From Pieris napi (Eukaryota > Arthropoda > Insecta > Lepidoptera > Pieridae): a stretch of DNA of 64,000 bases. A program made the translations under genes and the position numbers. The stretch lies in contig NC_062256.1 in the NCBI RefSeq assembly GCF_905475465.1, positions 4,659,662-4,723,661 on the forward strand. Reading direction: 5' to 3'. Positions 29,701 to 43,600 of the stretch are shown here, one piece after another. The notes under the pieces are model-generated. The model was not told the DNA's origin. It saw only the letters and a program-made list of their open reading frames with translations, and ran no database searches. Every line of letters starts with the position of its first letter. The stretch's first letter is position 1.

Positions 29701-32700
29701 ACTCTGAACTCTTAACGTCTTTCGGTATAACAATAGTTTCGTCTTCTAAACACTTGGCAAGTAATGTTGGTGGTGGTTGATCTTCCTTATTCTGTTTGTC
29801 TGATTCACTATCCTTACTATCTAAATCATTATCTATATCGTTATCAGTATTCCTAACTCTAGGTTTATTTTTACGTTTGGCAGTGCTTTTAGTAACTTTA
29901 ATACTATCGCGCTTACTTAACTTCAATTCTCTTATTTGTTTAAGAGTTTCCGGAGTCAACTGAGCGTCAGTGTTGACTTCCGGTAGACTATTCATAATGG
30001 ACGCAAATTCGGGTAGTTCAAAGCTGGCGTTTGCGAATTCGGATAGCTTTGACGCAATCTCAGGCATATTTGCTAATATCTGTGGCATATTTTCTACTAC
30101 TTCAGTTAACTTGTTACCGTTGGTCACGTACAGGTGTAGATCGTCAGAATCGGCTTTATCTAAAAATTCAGCCGAATTCTTTTCTAAATTCATCATAACT
30201 TCAACTATTTGTTCTAATGACACCAGATCGTCGGGATCCTCTTTATCTTTTTCATTCTGCGTTCTATTGTAAGTATTAATAATATACTGGCATTCCTCCA
30301 TGGCCTTTTTGATTTCCAAACCGAAGGTAACATATTTAAAAACATTGGAATCTTTATTCTCGACCACTTCGACTTTATGCTCTTCCTTTTTGTCTTCCTT
30401 TAAAAACTTGCTTATGGGGAGCATTCTGGGATTTTTCTGATAAACGGGCATCGGTTCAGACGTAGTTGGCGACATTTCCTGTAGCGGGGGACTCACAGAA
30501 TCTGGGTATTTTTCTTTGAAGTCTTCTTGCAAGTTGTTATCTAACGTATGGAGGGCAAAATTAGCGAATTTCGCTAAACATTCCTTCATTTCCTCACAAA
30601 GATCGGCGTCCTTTTCAGCTACTATGGTTTCAGCGTCGCTATCGCATCGAAACGCTTCGGGGGGTTCTACTTCAGACTTGATTGGTTCATCGTCAATTTC
30701 TTTGTAGGGTGATTTAAGATCCATATTCGGTTTACTTTTGAGCATTTGGAGTATTTTATGGGATTTTGTTAATGTTTGCGTGGGTTTTAGTTTTCTTTTT
30801 GGTGCAGCAAGACGGGGCAGTTTAGAACTGAGAGCTCGGAGTTTTCGCTTCGGCAAGTCATCTATTAATGTCACTGTGCTGTCAGGAAGGCTATAATAAA
30901 ACAAAATATTTGTTACTAAATTTAATAGGAACAAATTCGTAATTTTCTTACACAATAACTGATTCTACAAGCAATGAAAGGTTCAATAACATATGAAGTT
31001 TGAATTCATATCACGAATTATCTCATTAGTTTCAAGTTTCTCTACTCTTAATTTCATATTCTTCAACAGAGACTTAAAATTTTACTAATTTCAGTGCTAC
31101 AACAGAAATGATGACGTATATAAAAATAACGATGAATTTAGAATAAAAAAATACCTTTCTCTTTCTTGTCGCAGTTGGTCTTCGAGCCACATTCTAAGTC
31201 GATGATAATACAATTGCTGATCGCGCATGTGCATTACTTTACGACGGACCTATAAATATTTACATTTAAAAAGAAATGCAATAAACAACTTTTTTGTATT
31301 GAATTTATTTGAATATTTAAAATTGATCGTCCACACATTAGCAAATCAAATACAATAAACATACGAACATACCTCCTTGAACCTCTGCAGGTGATACTCG
31401 GGACAGAGACTAGTGGGGGGCAAGGTTGGCGGGGCCGTGGGGGGAGAACCAGGTGCAGGCGGAGGGGGTGCCACCGTCCCCACTAGCGCCGTACACACCT
31501 GCGGACAGACGATTTATCTTAGTAACTTTTTTTTGCTGACTCATAATGGCGGCACAGATTTGGTACAGAAATGAAATTGATAGAAAATCGTCGTCAGCCG
31601 TTTTTCATTTACTTAGGGAGCGTCAAAGTATTACGTAACAACTTTTGGGATTGAAAACCCGCCCCCTCCAAATTAGTTACGTAATACTTGAACTCTCCCT
31701 ATATACTTAACTTATTATTATATATTAACAGTTAATAAAAATCGTCTACCACTACAAAGCGTTGTAATATTATTTTTCAACTTGTATAAATGTAATGTAA
31801 TTATTAATTGCATTTGATGTTTCAGTCATGGAATCAATCAATTAGCTAAGGGAAAGGTAATGGATTTCTATGTGCGGAATAAAAAATTATATGCAGTGTA
31901 AACTCTATAAAGTCGTATAAAGTAGGTATAAAGAGTCACACGTTTTACTATTGGGTACAGAAAAACGTTACGGCGCGTGACATGGGGGGGGGGGTTTTCA
32001 ATAATCTCCAAAAATTGCGTGACGTAATACTTGGACGATCCCTTAGCTATCACTAAATTACTAAGACTTGTTTAAGCAAGTAATAATTTTAGCTTCAGCT
32101 GTGACGGGAGATAAATAATTTTCTGAATCTTACCGTAGATAATTTTTTCTGTCGCTTATAAACCTGCAACTGTCGTCTATGAACCTCTGGCAGTCTTCGA
32201 TACATGGCCATTAGTTTACGATCTACTTCAGACAGACCCAGATCGACACGTTTTCTATAAAAAATATTAAATATTAAAGTTTTCGTAAAAACAATAAAAA
32301 TTTAAAGTTATATAATGTCCATAAAACTCAAACTGCTAAGAACTAAAGTAATTTTAGGTTTTATTTGACAAATACAGTGGATTAAGGCTTAATTATCGGA
32401 ACAGAATGAAACCTTTAATATTTTGACTGAAATTAATCTCGCATTTATGTGATGTTATTTTCAATACAAATTATAAAGCTATAGAATTCGTTTATTTCGT
32501 TAAACGCCTTAATTTCAGCAACTATTAGTTCCAACTTAAAGAAATATTGGATAGTTTATCAAGGTACTTTGATTGACAAGCCATAATTCAAGCACTATAA
32601 ATTTAAGTTTACAAAAATATAAATACTAGTATTTAAACTAGTTACCTAAACATTAACAACAAAACATGATCTTCGTAGAACGTCTCCTACAAATTCTATT

Positions 32701-35700
32701 ACATTAAATAGATACAATTTTTGTCAACTCACCTAGCATCAGGCGCATCCCTTGACGGCCAATCGTCACAATGCTTCAGAACCCTATCCATGAGGCGCTC
32801 GATAGACGCAATGGAGCGCATCAAGTGCCTCACCGTCCTACAAAGCTCGCCGGCGCCTTCGCCCCCAGAGCCACCTCCCTCCACTGCACAGGCCGCCAGC
32901 ACTAGCAGCTCTGAAGCCGAGTCGAGGCTGGAGCCGGAATGACTGGACATGGAGCCGTCAGAGTGAACCGAGAGCGAGTTGTCCGATTCTGATACTGGAA
33001 CGTTAATTGTTACAACGTTGATTTTTTTTTTTTTAAAGACAATTCCCACCAATTGACCTAGTCCCATGCTAAGCTGGTGAAGCTTGTGTTATGGGTACTA
33101 GGCAACGGATATACATACATATTATAGATAGATAGACATATAAATACATATTTAAACACCCAAGACCTAAGCACAACACCAAATGCTCATCACATCGATG
33201 TCCGTCTCAGCCGGGGATCGAACCCGGGACCCATGGATTCGCAGTCAGGGGTACTAACTACTAGACCAATGAGTCGTCTATATACGTCTTATTAAAAAAT
33301 ATATAAAGGAAAATATAACTACCCTCATCGACATTAGACCAACATCTTGCATATCCTTACAGTGTACTAGCTGACCCAACGTTTTGCCATATAAACATTT
33401 TTACAGAACTTGTAACACTTTTTAAATTAGGGTATTAGTGGTAGAATAGAATATTGAGGGTTATATGTATTTTGTAATTAAATGAAATTGCCAAAAAACT
33501 AACAAAAATTCTGGGTTGGGCCACACTCATCACAATAGAATATACATAAAAAATTCACAAAAATCGATCAAGCTTCTTCGAAGGAGTTTGTAAAGTAAAT
33601 AAATAAAATATAATATAAGACAAAAATTAAATTTGATTTTTTAAATTTCACTACGAGCCCGATTAGTCAATAAATCAAGCATGATTTAAAACTAATATTC
33701 GTTATAAAGAATTAGGTTCTTTTGCGACAAATGTATGGTATTTAGGTTCTTCACCTCGTTATAACACATTCCAACATAAATTATAATTTCTTAGATTTTC
33801 ATCTAAATTTTTTACCAATTTTGTAAATTAATAATTTATCACGTATACTTACAATCGTCCAAATCATTGCTAAGCGAATCCATCAAGTCCATATCCATAC
33901 TAGCTTTGACCAATTGAAGTTGCTGCTCCATACTATCTGGAGGTCTGAAAACAATAACACAATAAGAAAATTATGTTTCGAATATACCTACACCATTTAA
34001 ATTGTACACGTCTCAAATTAAAATATAAATTCAATAATACCAAACCCATATTAAAATATAAGAGGTTTTTACTGGAGTTGTACTATTTAATTAATATATA
34101 CAAGTCTTATAAACAACCGATTTCGTCGTTAAAGTTTAAAGATTCCCAAAGTATCGGAAAAAATTACGCCGTAACCAATTCGAAAGTTATGGGACGATAT
34201 TTATCGCCACTTTGGACTGGCGGATAGCATGTTTAACTATCAGCCATGAGGTATTCCGGGTTCGATTCCCGGTTGTGGTAAAAAAATATAAAAAAGCCGT
34301 TGTAACTTTAGTAATAAAAATTCTTTATAATACGTTAGCGGCGTTCGAACACGCCGTAGATATGCTCGTGTCTGATCCATCACATCGTAGTATGAAGATA
34401 GAGGTATGGTATAGGAAGCCTATGGCCGTGTGTACAAATCACAGCTGTGTACCAACAGGGTAAATAAAAACATCGTGAACAATACGAAGGCGTTTCTAAA
34501 GGACGGAGATACACACCTCACAAGTAGGTGATCTTATTAGAAAAAGAAAGATCAAAAACAGAAAACCAGGTTAATAATCGGCCTTAATAGATATATTTAA
34601 TACAAATTATAATTAAAATTGATTGCTTAAAAAAAAGAACGTACATACAATCAGTTACAAATAATTAAACATTTAACATATTGTTGAGATCTTCCTTTCA
34701 GCAAAATGTATGTGATGATAGTTTTGAGCATTTATTGTAAAATGTTTTGTTTTCTACAAACAACGATTCAAACTCAAACTCAAAATATCTTTATTCAAGT
34801 GGGTAACCAAGTACACTTTTGAATTGTCAAGTTAAATTAATTGTAAATTTACATTTATTACCAGTTCGCAAGTCCAGGGCGTAGAGCGGGTAAGAAGAAC
34901 TGGCAAGAAACTTTCCGCCACTCTTTTTAATCGTATTTTTTTATTGTCATACAAATTGTTTGAACTGGAGCAAATCAATCCCACCCACTCCCACCATGCA
35001 AACAATCAGATAAACATACGTACATTATTAAAAATACGTAAGACATGGATGCTATCCAGATACTGATTCGTGCTCGAATATGTCAATGGCAGAGTTTTCT
35101 TTTACATTATTGAAAATCTATAGCCGCTCCCCCCACCGATGAAAAGGTATACATTACATGTTTTTTTTTTTCTTTTTACTATCTAAGCTTCGCAACCCAA
35201 TAGATCTATGACGCTCGAGTAAATCCCCATTTTACAATTTATTTTGTATTTTTTTTGTTTAATTTATTTTGTTTAATATTATTAATTATTTCTTCGACAT
35301 ATATTATTTATGTTTATGGGGTTACAAAATTAATATATATTACAACTATTTTTTTTTTTCAAAATGATTCTTCTTTCTATACTCACTTGGCTCCAGTCCC
35401 GGCGCCCTGTTGCAATTCTCTTCCAGCGCTATCCAGCCTCTCATCGTTTGGATGCTTAAAAAAATTCAAATTCAATCATCGTCTTCTGTCAGTCTCGTTT
35501 TCAAGAACAGCCTTTATATAATTTTACGCCATCTATTATGCGTTTAATAAAATATAAACTAACCTTATTTACAAAAAAAACTTTAGTTGCCAAATTTTAT
35601 TCCAAAAAATACACGAATTAAAAATTTAATTTACGTAAAAAATTTAATGTTAACCTTTTTACTACTACTACTAACTGTACTCATTTGTCTCTTTCTGTCA

Positions 35701-37623
35701 AATTTCGTGTACGCTGTGCTAAAAAGAGACAGTGATGTATTCGTTTTTAATGGGTTATACAAAAAATATTAAGAAAATTCCCTGTATGCATATTCTGATT
35801 CAGAATATGTTAATCATATTAAATACATAGATAATAAAAAAATATACCTTATCATCGGGATCATCTATGCCATTGTATTTGTTGACTGCATGCATCATAC
35901 CGAAGAACGATATCCTAAAAACACATAATATTAGAATTTATAACAAATATGATGTATTTCATATTATAAAAAAATATTACACTTTAGAAAAAATACTTTA
36001 CTATTTAACTTTTTTTTTTTTATAGAACAGAGGGCAAACGGGCAGGAGGCTCACATGATGTTAAGTGATACCGCCGCCCATGGACACTCTCAATGCCAGA
36101 GGGCTCGCGAGTGCGTTGCCGGCCTTTCAAGAATTGGTACGCTCTGTTCTTGAAGGACCCTAAGTCGAATCGGTTCGGAAATACTTCAGTGGGCAGCTGG
36201 TTCCACAAAGTACGTATGTATCTTACTAACTATTATGTATGTATGTATGTATCTTAATATATATAAATTAAATGTCACGTTGTTTGTCCGCTATGGACTT
36301 CTAAACTACTTAACCGATTTCAATCAAATTTGCATACCGTGTGCAGTTTGAACTAACTTAAAAGATAGTATAGCTTACATCTTCATTTATACCCGTAATA
36401 TTATTTTATTGCAAAATATTTGTTTATTATTTGACAGTCACAATTCTAACACACGGCGCTGTGTTGAAAGTACCAACGTTTCACGTAAGCTACAATTGAA
36501 TGGCATAACCACCAAAAAAGCATGGTGGTCCCCATGACTGGTGTTCTCCTACCGTTTCCCTTGAATAGTATACTAGTATGTAATATAACAAAAACTTTAG
36601 CCACAGCAAAGCTTGGCCGAGTCTGCTAGTACTAATATATACTTTAAACCTAAATAATACAATTCCATAAAATCTATTTTATCTTTTTTATTTTTCTAGG
36701 AATAAAACCTTGCGCATGACCGACGTCTACGAATTAAATCTATACCTTTATTATATGATACTTTTTAAAGAGATTTTTACCTGAGAAGTTGTTTTCGTTG
36801 TTGAGCACAGACAGTTCTTGGAGTGAGACAGTCGCAGCGATGCTTATAATCAGACCACGCACTCACTGCAAAACATTTATTCTTTTTTTTTATCTTCAAA
36901 AAAATATCTGAAGACAGAATATTCCAATTCCGTAGGGAGGGCTGGTAATGTTTATAAAAACATAGGAGATAATTTTTTCGTCCATTTAAAAAATATTTTT
37001 AGGCCTTAATTTTTAACCCAAAACAGTTATTTTACCCCTAGAAACGAACCCAAGACTTTAGATATGTGTCAGCGTTTTATCTTCAAAAAAAAAATATCTG
37101 AAGACAGAAGATTCTAATTTCGTAGGGAGGGCAATGTTTATAAAAACATAAGGGATAATTTTTTTCGTCCATTTAAAAAATATTTTTAGGCCTAATTTTT
37201 AACCCTATTCAAAACAATTATTTTACCCCGAGAAACGAACCCAAGACTTCGGGTATGTGTCAGCGTTATATATAAACCTCTCAGACAACTTAAATAAATT
37301 AAGGTAAGCCTTAATTTATTTAAATTCCTATAAACAAACAATAAACTACAAGTTCCCTCCTTATCAAACTCAAATCTTTATTGCATTCCTTATGTACATA
37401 ATTTATTACAATAATAAATAAGGACCTTGGCTAGGCACAGCAATGTTATGAGAGGGCATCCTTTATTATAGTTCATTATATTCTTATACATTCCTATTCT
37501 TATAATAATAATAATTAATAATTAAGCCTCATTTATTCTTTGAAAAATTTACAAAATAAAATTTACAAAAAGTTACAAAATATATACACACACACAAAAT
37601 ACATACATATATACATATACACA

Positions 37624-37655
<32 letters not shown>

Positions 37656-40600
37656 TCGGTTTTTTCAAGGACCTCTTATTGAGTATAGGCCTCCTCCAAT
37701 TGACTCCATCTCTCTCTGTTTTGAGCATTTTTCTCCTATTCTCTATTCTTATAAGATAAATTATTTATTTGGCATATTTATATTGGTATATCAGAATGCC
37801 AAATCGTAAAATGACTGCTTCACGACTGATTTGAGCGCGACCGCCGCTGCGAAAACCGCTGTGAGAATTCGAAAAGTGAGTTACAGAATCGCAAAGCAGA
37901 GATCAACTCGCGATATACTTACAGTCAGTAGGCGCGGTCCTCGCAGCCATATCCGCCAACCGATGCGCTGTGTTGTTCCGATGATGGGCATCGAGACATC
38001 TGGCCAATCTCCGCCTTGCTGCTGACATCCAAGTCCATTCTTCTGGAGGCGATCCTTCTGGAGGGATTATATCCACCTGCAAAGTTACAATTAGGATCAC
38101 TACTTAATAGTAAACTGAAGGTATAAAATAATAAATAAGTATTTAAGGATTTAAAGCAGTGTTGGCCTACGCCCAAACCCAATAACCTATCTAAATCTAT
38201 AAAACACTATCTGAGATAGTAAGCTTAATCCAAATGTTTTAAAAAGTGTGCCAATAACCAATCGACGGATTGTAATAGCCATCTATCGATACATGCTATC
38301 CATGGGAGGTCGTATCGGTGTCTGTGGATAGACCTTTGTATGAAAATGACAGTTGACGAAAGCTCGATTTCAACAGTTAATTATTTTAACAAATTTTAAC
38401 CTACACCAGTTTTTTAAATAATTAAAAACACTGTTTGTTATGTTTTAAACATACACATGTATATTTTAATGTTAATTATACGGTTTTAGTTACTTTATTT
38501 GGTTTACATTGACTATCAAATATGAGTGAAAACTCGGTAAAATGGAACGACAAAGAGCATTATAACCGTCGCCAAAAATGGATTGTCTTCGTAAGGTTTG
38601 GTTATGGGGATGCAGATAGGAGATGATCGACTGTCACGGTCTGATCTTAGATTGTTTTCAATCTGAGATTGTGGATTAATTATTGGGTTCGGGCGCTAGT
38701 GATTTCGGCGATTATCATTCCTGATTTCGTAAATCTTCGGCTGTGGACGGAAGGAAAGGAAGGAAAACATCGCGGGAAACCGCATGCCTTAGACCCAAAG
38801 GGTCGTCAGCGTGTGTCGTGTACGTAAAGGCTGATCACTCACTTTTCTAATAAGAAAAATAAATACAAATATCTGAGGCCCAAACCTAAAAGGCTGTAGC
38901 ACCACTGGATTTTTAGCTAACAATGTGTTTTTTCGTTCTTTGAATGGAATTGTAATAAAACACAAAACGACTTTGAGGCCCAATGATTATTTTATTCGGA
39001 TCGTGACGAAACAATAGTTTCGTAATTCTCTTCTCACAAGCTGAGCTACAAAACGATAAGCACAAAAGGCGGATAACCTATTTGCCATAGAAGTCGAAAG
39101 TATTCCTATAGGTATGTAAACTTTTAAACATCAATTAAAAAAAAAAGAAATTCTTCAAAATTGACATTTCCCACTCCTCAAAGACGAGACGGACTGGCAA
39201 GAAACTCTCCGTCACTCATTAATCGCCATGTTTTATTCACAAAATGTTTATAAGATAAGATTAGTTCACATGACTCGAAGTACTTATAACAATAAAAAAT
39301 GAATTATCATGTGAAACATGGGAATGTCTTCCCTATCTCCCATTCCCCATGGATAAAGGAATTTAAACTATATACAACTTTCTCACCTTAAACGTGATTG
39401 TCGACGCAGCTTTAAACTTTTCCAATATTTTGAAAAACCTTTCCACGGCGTACCTGAAAAAAAATACAATAAAAATAAGCTGACGCAAAAAAAAAAACGA
39501 ACGGTTCTCTTTTAACGATCCGTTTTCGCATATTATATTTAGTTTTACGTAAAGCTAAAACAGGTTTATAAGTGTCATATGTTAAAAGACTTGTGATTTT
39601 TTTCTAGGTGCGCATTTAACACACGCTCGTACGGTGAAGGAAGACATGGTGAGTAAACCGGTATAACTTAGACACAAAAATCGGTTAATGGAAAAAATCG
39701 ACTATTAAAAAAAGGCCACAAACAGACACATCAGTCTGACCCAGATCTACAAGTTTCTAGCCTCACTGTTTTTATTTATAGTAAAATAAAAAAAAATACT
39801 GTCTATTCGCCTTAGGGAGCGTTTAAGTATTACGTAACGAATTTGGGGGGGGGGGGTCCTTTTGTAAAACGTTACGATGCGGGGCGGGGATTGAATTACG
39901 CGTTATTGTTAATATTATTTTCGACTTTCCGGTACTTTACACCATAAAATGGTAACTTTTACGTATAAAGAGTCACTAGGTGGTCACGAAACGTTTTATT
40001 ATATTTGGGTACAGGAAAACGTTACGGCGCGTTACATGGGGGGGGGGGGTCAAATATCTCCAAAAATTGCATGACGTAATACTTGAACGCTCCCTTACAC
40101 ACAAATCAACAAAAATAATTCAGATGTTAGCCGTACACAATTTAAAAAAAATACTTTCATATAGTTATTAGAAAGATGTTCTGTGTATACTCACTGTTTC
40201 TCAAACGGTCGATAGTAGGAGCGACAAAGACAGACTCTGTTCACAAACTGTTCGGCCGTCTCGTTCTGCTGCGCCAGTCTCGTTAGGTGTTGGTGGATGA
40301 TTTCAGCACCTACATCAAAATATTTTTTTTTCATTAATCAACAGCACCATGAGATTTCTCAAGGTTTTGTTAATAATTTAACGGTACTAATTATATGTTC
40401 TTAGTGTTGCTTTCCACACTGATGTTCTTCCGAACTTCGGCTATATCTACTAGGCTCCGAGTCTTTATTCAAAGAGAAAAATATCAGTAAAATCGGATTC
40501 AAAGATTCGGAGTGGAGACTTTAACCGAATTTTGACCACAAGTTGATATAGGCTAGTCAATGTAATGGATTATTTTTGGAATTTTTCAGTAGTTTTTGTG

Positions 40601-43600
40601 TTTAGTTTAGGTTATCTGCAAAACCTTTACAACTATTCTATGACCAGTATTATCAAGATTGATTTAATACTGAAACTTCGTGAAATTAAAAATCTTATCT
40701 TATCTTATTGCTATATGTATTTTAATGAAAAAAGTAATTTTTCATTGATCTTTTCATCACTCCATCGATTAAAGTAGTAAAGTAAAAAAATCATTTAATC
40801 ATATACGTAACATAATGTACACTTATGACTTGTCAGTAAAGAAATACATAATAATGCTTCTAATTTTACATTTACTAGTTCTAAAAAACTATACATATTA
40901 TAGTTTCATAATCCACCTTAAATAATTTTGAATATTTTGATTTTTTATTTTTATAGGACAAGAGGAAAACAAAAAGGAGGTCACGTTGAAGTGATAACTG
41001 CCGCCCATGCAACGCCTGATGTTAGCGGGTGTGTTGCCGACCTTTCAGGGAACTTTGTGCTATTTAAATATAATATTGATAACTCGTAACTTATTTAAAA
41101 AGACTGCTTAAAAGTAACGTAACGAGAAGAACAGACATTAACAACAATTATTGTTAACTATTAATAATAATTTTCCATCCATACCTTCGTCAGGCACTTT
41201 GATCCGCTGTAGACGCCAATGTGCCGGTGTGAGCTCAGCGCAGTTAAGACACAGCATTTTCACGAGCGCACCCGCTACGCTACTTGTGCTGCTTACTGAA
41301 AATTTATTGCACCGTTATTACACTAAAGTCTATATTAATATTATATAATAAATAGCTATAATTAATTAAGTTTTGAAGACTATCAAAAATTGCCATACTT
41401 AATATAAATTCAATAATTTTGGAGAATTTACTTCTTCATACATAGTTTATCTGTTCTCAAAAAAATCAAATGTATAGTCTACTAGCGGATACTAAAGACA
41501 CGTATTAAATAAAAAACTTCTTTAAATAAGCTGTAAAATAATCTAATTGTAATTTTAACCATTCTCGAATCCACTTCGACACAAAAAATCAAAATTGATC
41601 CAGCCGTTTAGGGGGTGTCATCATTTCTTAAGTACCTGCCGTCTTTTTCGGCATTCCGTTGATTTAATTTATAAAAATAAAATCAATATTTAAATGTATG
41701 CAATAGATACTAATTAGTACCTTCAACACTATCACATATTTCTATTAATATCAATTATAATTTCTATTCGATTTATTACATGACATGTGATTATACATAC
41801 ACACAAAATCTATTGATGGCAACATTTTTCTTATTCCAACATTCACTCACCATGCGCCAATTCCCGTACAATATCGACAAGGGAATGTCTCAATGCGGCA
41901 ACATTATTAGCAGCGCTGAGGCAAAGCCGACAATGGCATCCGAAACGGGCTCGATACGACCAAGGAGACTTCACCATTTCCACACTCCTGTAAATGTATT
42001 ATTTAAATTACGCACACGAATATAAACTTTAAAGAGTATCGTGTATAAATGCCTAAAGCATCGAAACCGTTGATAATGTAACGTACGTTTCTTTCCACGT
42101 AACCACAAGTAACACTAAAAACTTCGCAGTCACTTCCCTTCTAACTATAACACGATTAAAAAGAGTGGCGGAGAGTATCTTGCCAGTTCTTCTCTTCCGT
42201 TATACGCTTGATTTGAGATCTGGCAGTAAATGTAAAATTAGAAGAATTAAATCGTAGACGGACTATGGTATAGACCAGGCATCAGCGTACTGCGTGTGAG
42301 ATAGCGAATGATCGACATATGTCGTATTTACAGTTTAAATTCATTGAAGATTGCTTATTATTGACCAAAATACACATTCGAATGAATAATTCTTGAATAA
42401 AGTCGTAACAAAATAAGCTACTAACCGATGAAAGGTTATGTTTGGTTCTTTACGCTCACTATAGCTTTTACAGCCAATTATGCAACAATTCACCATGACT
42501 GACCATGACTTTAAATACACCTCTTATAAGGATAAAGTCTTAAAATATGGGTTTGACTTGGGTTTCACAGATTTATCAGTAAGCGGTGAAAACTTGTTTA
42601 CCACCAAGGGCTCGGTGGTAAACAAATAAAACCCGATACGCAAATAGAGACAGAAAAACTGATACTCTGTTTCGCTCGCACTTAAGTATTTCACGTTAAT
42701 GCCTTCTCTCTATAGTTATTATTGTTATTTTACAAGCTCATCTAGTTCTATACTCACTCTATCTACGCATTTAATGTTTTTTTTTTGACGTTCATAAGTG
42801 TACATGAATAAATGATTTTTGACATTTTGACCAATTTAAGTCATTAACATTGAGGCGAACAAGAACATTTCCACGCGGTGATTTTATCGTTACGTGCGCG
42901 CGCAGTGCGCGGAGCCTGCAACTAGTGTCGGCGTACACAACGCAAACCTATCAAACGCAGAGTTCGCGCTAACGATTTTTCCTTCTATCATTATTAATAA
43001 TTAATACGTTTAATACTTTTACTGTACTCGTAACTATATTTTTCTCCTTCACCATTAAACATTGTACGCTTTGATTATAATCGTTATATGCATATTATGC
43101 CTATAAGAGAATATCAGAATATTCTGGATATTACTTCGTAACTGAACCATATATTTAACTTTGAAACCTACACGCTTACCTACCTACTTAGCCCATATCT
43201 ATAGACCAAAGGTAAGAATGTGTCTTTGGCGGCCGACTTCGATATCGGCTTGAGGTTTATAGGAATTTGTTACAAATGATTAACAAAGTAGTTTCAACTT
43301 CAAGTTCTAGGGACTTACAACCTATGTCAGATTTGTAAAATAAGTTAAATTTATTACAAAAGTACGTAAAGTTGCATTATTGAGAACATAATACTCACAT
43401 ATTGGTCCCAATCAAAGTATACATAAGCGCACTGATCTCACACCAGGAGTGATAGACTCCGAGAAGCCATTCCTCAACCGGTTTGAAAGTTCGCGACTCT
43501 TCGTCTAAGGACGTTTGTTCCGTCTCTGAAAATATGATAAAAACAATATTAAGCATTGATTTTAAATTTTCAAATTTTATTCGCATACCCTTTAAATTAA

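Noticed and set aside
33180..33275. Possible tRNA gene on the minus strand
   Set aside because: Box-B motif only; the downstream sequence is a repeated retroelement tail.
34214..34285. Possible tRNA gene (box B GGGTTCGATTCCCGG)
   Set aside because: No complete acceptor stem or cloverleaf; the sequence continues into a SINE-like body.
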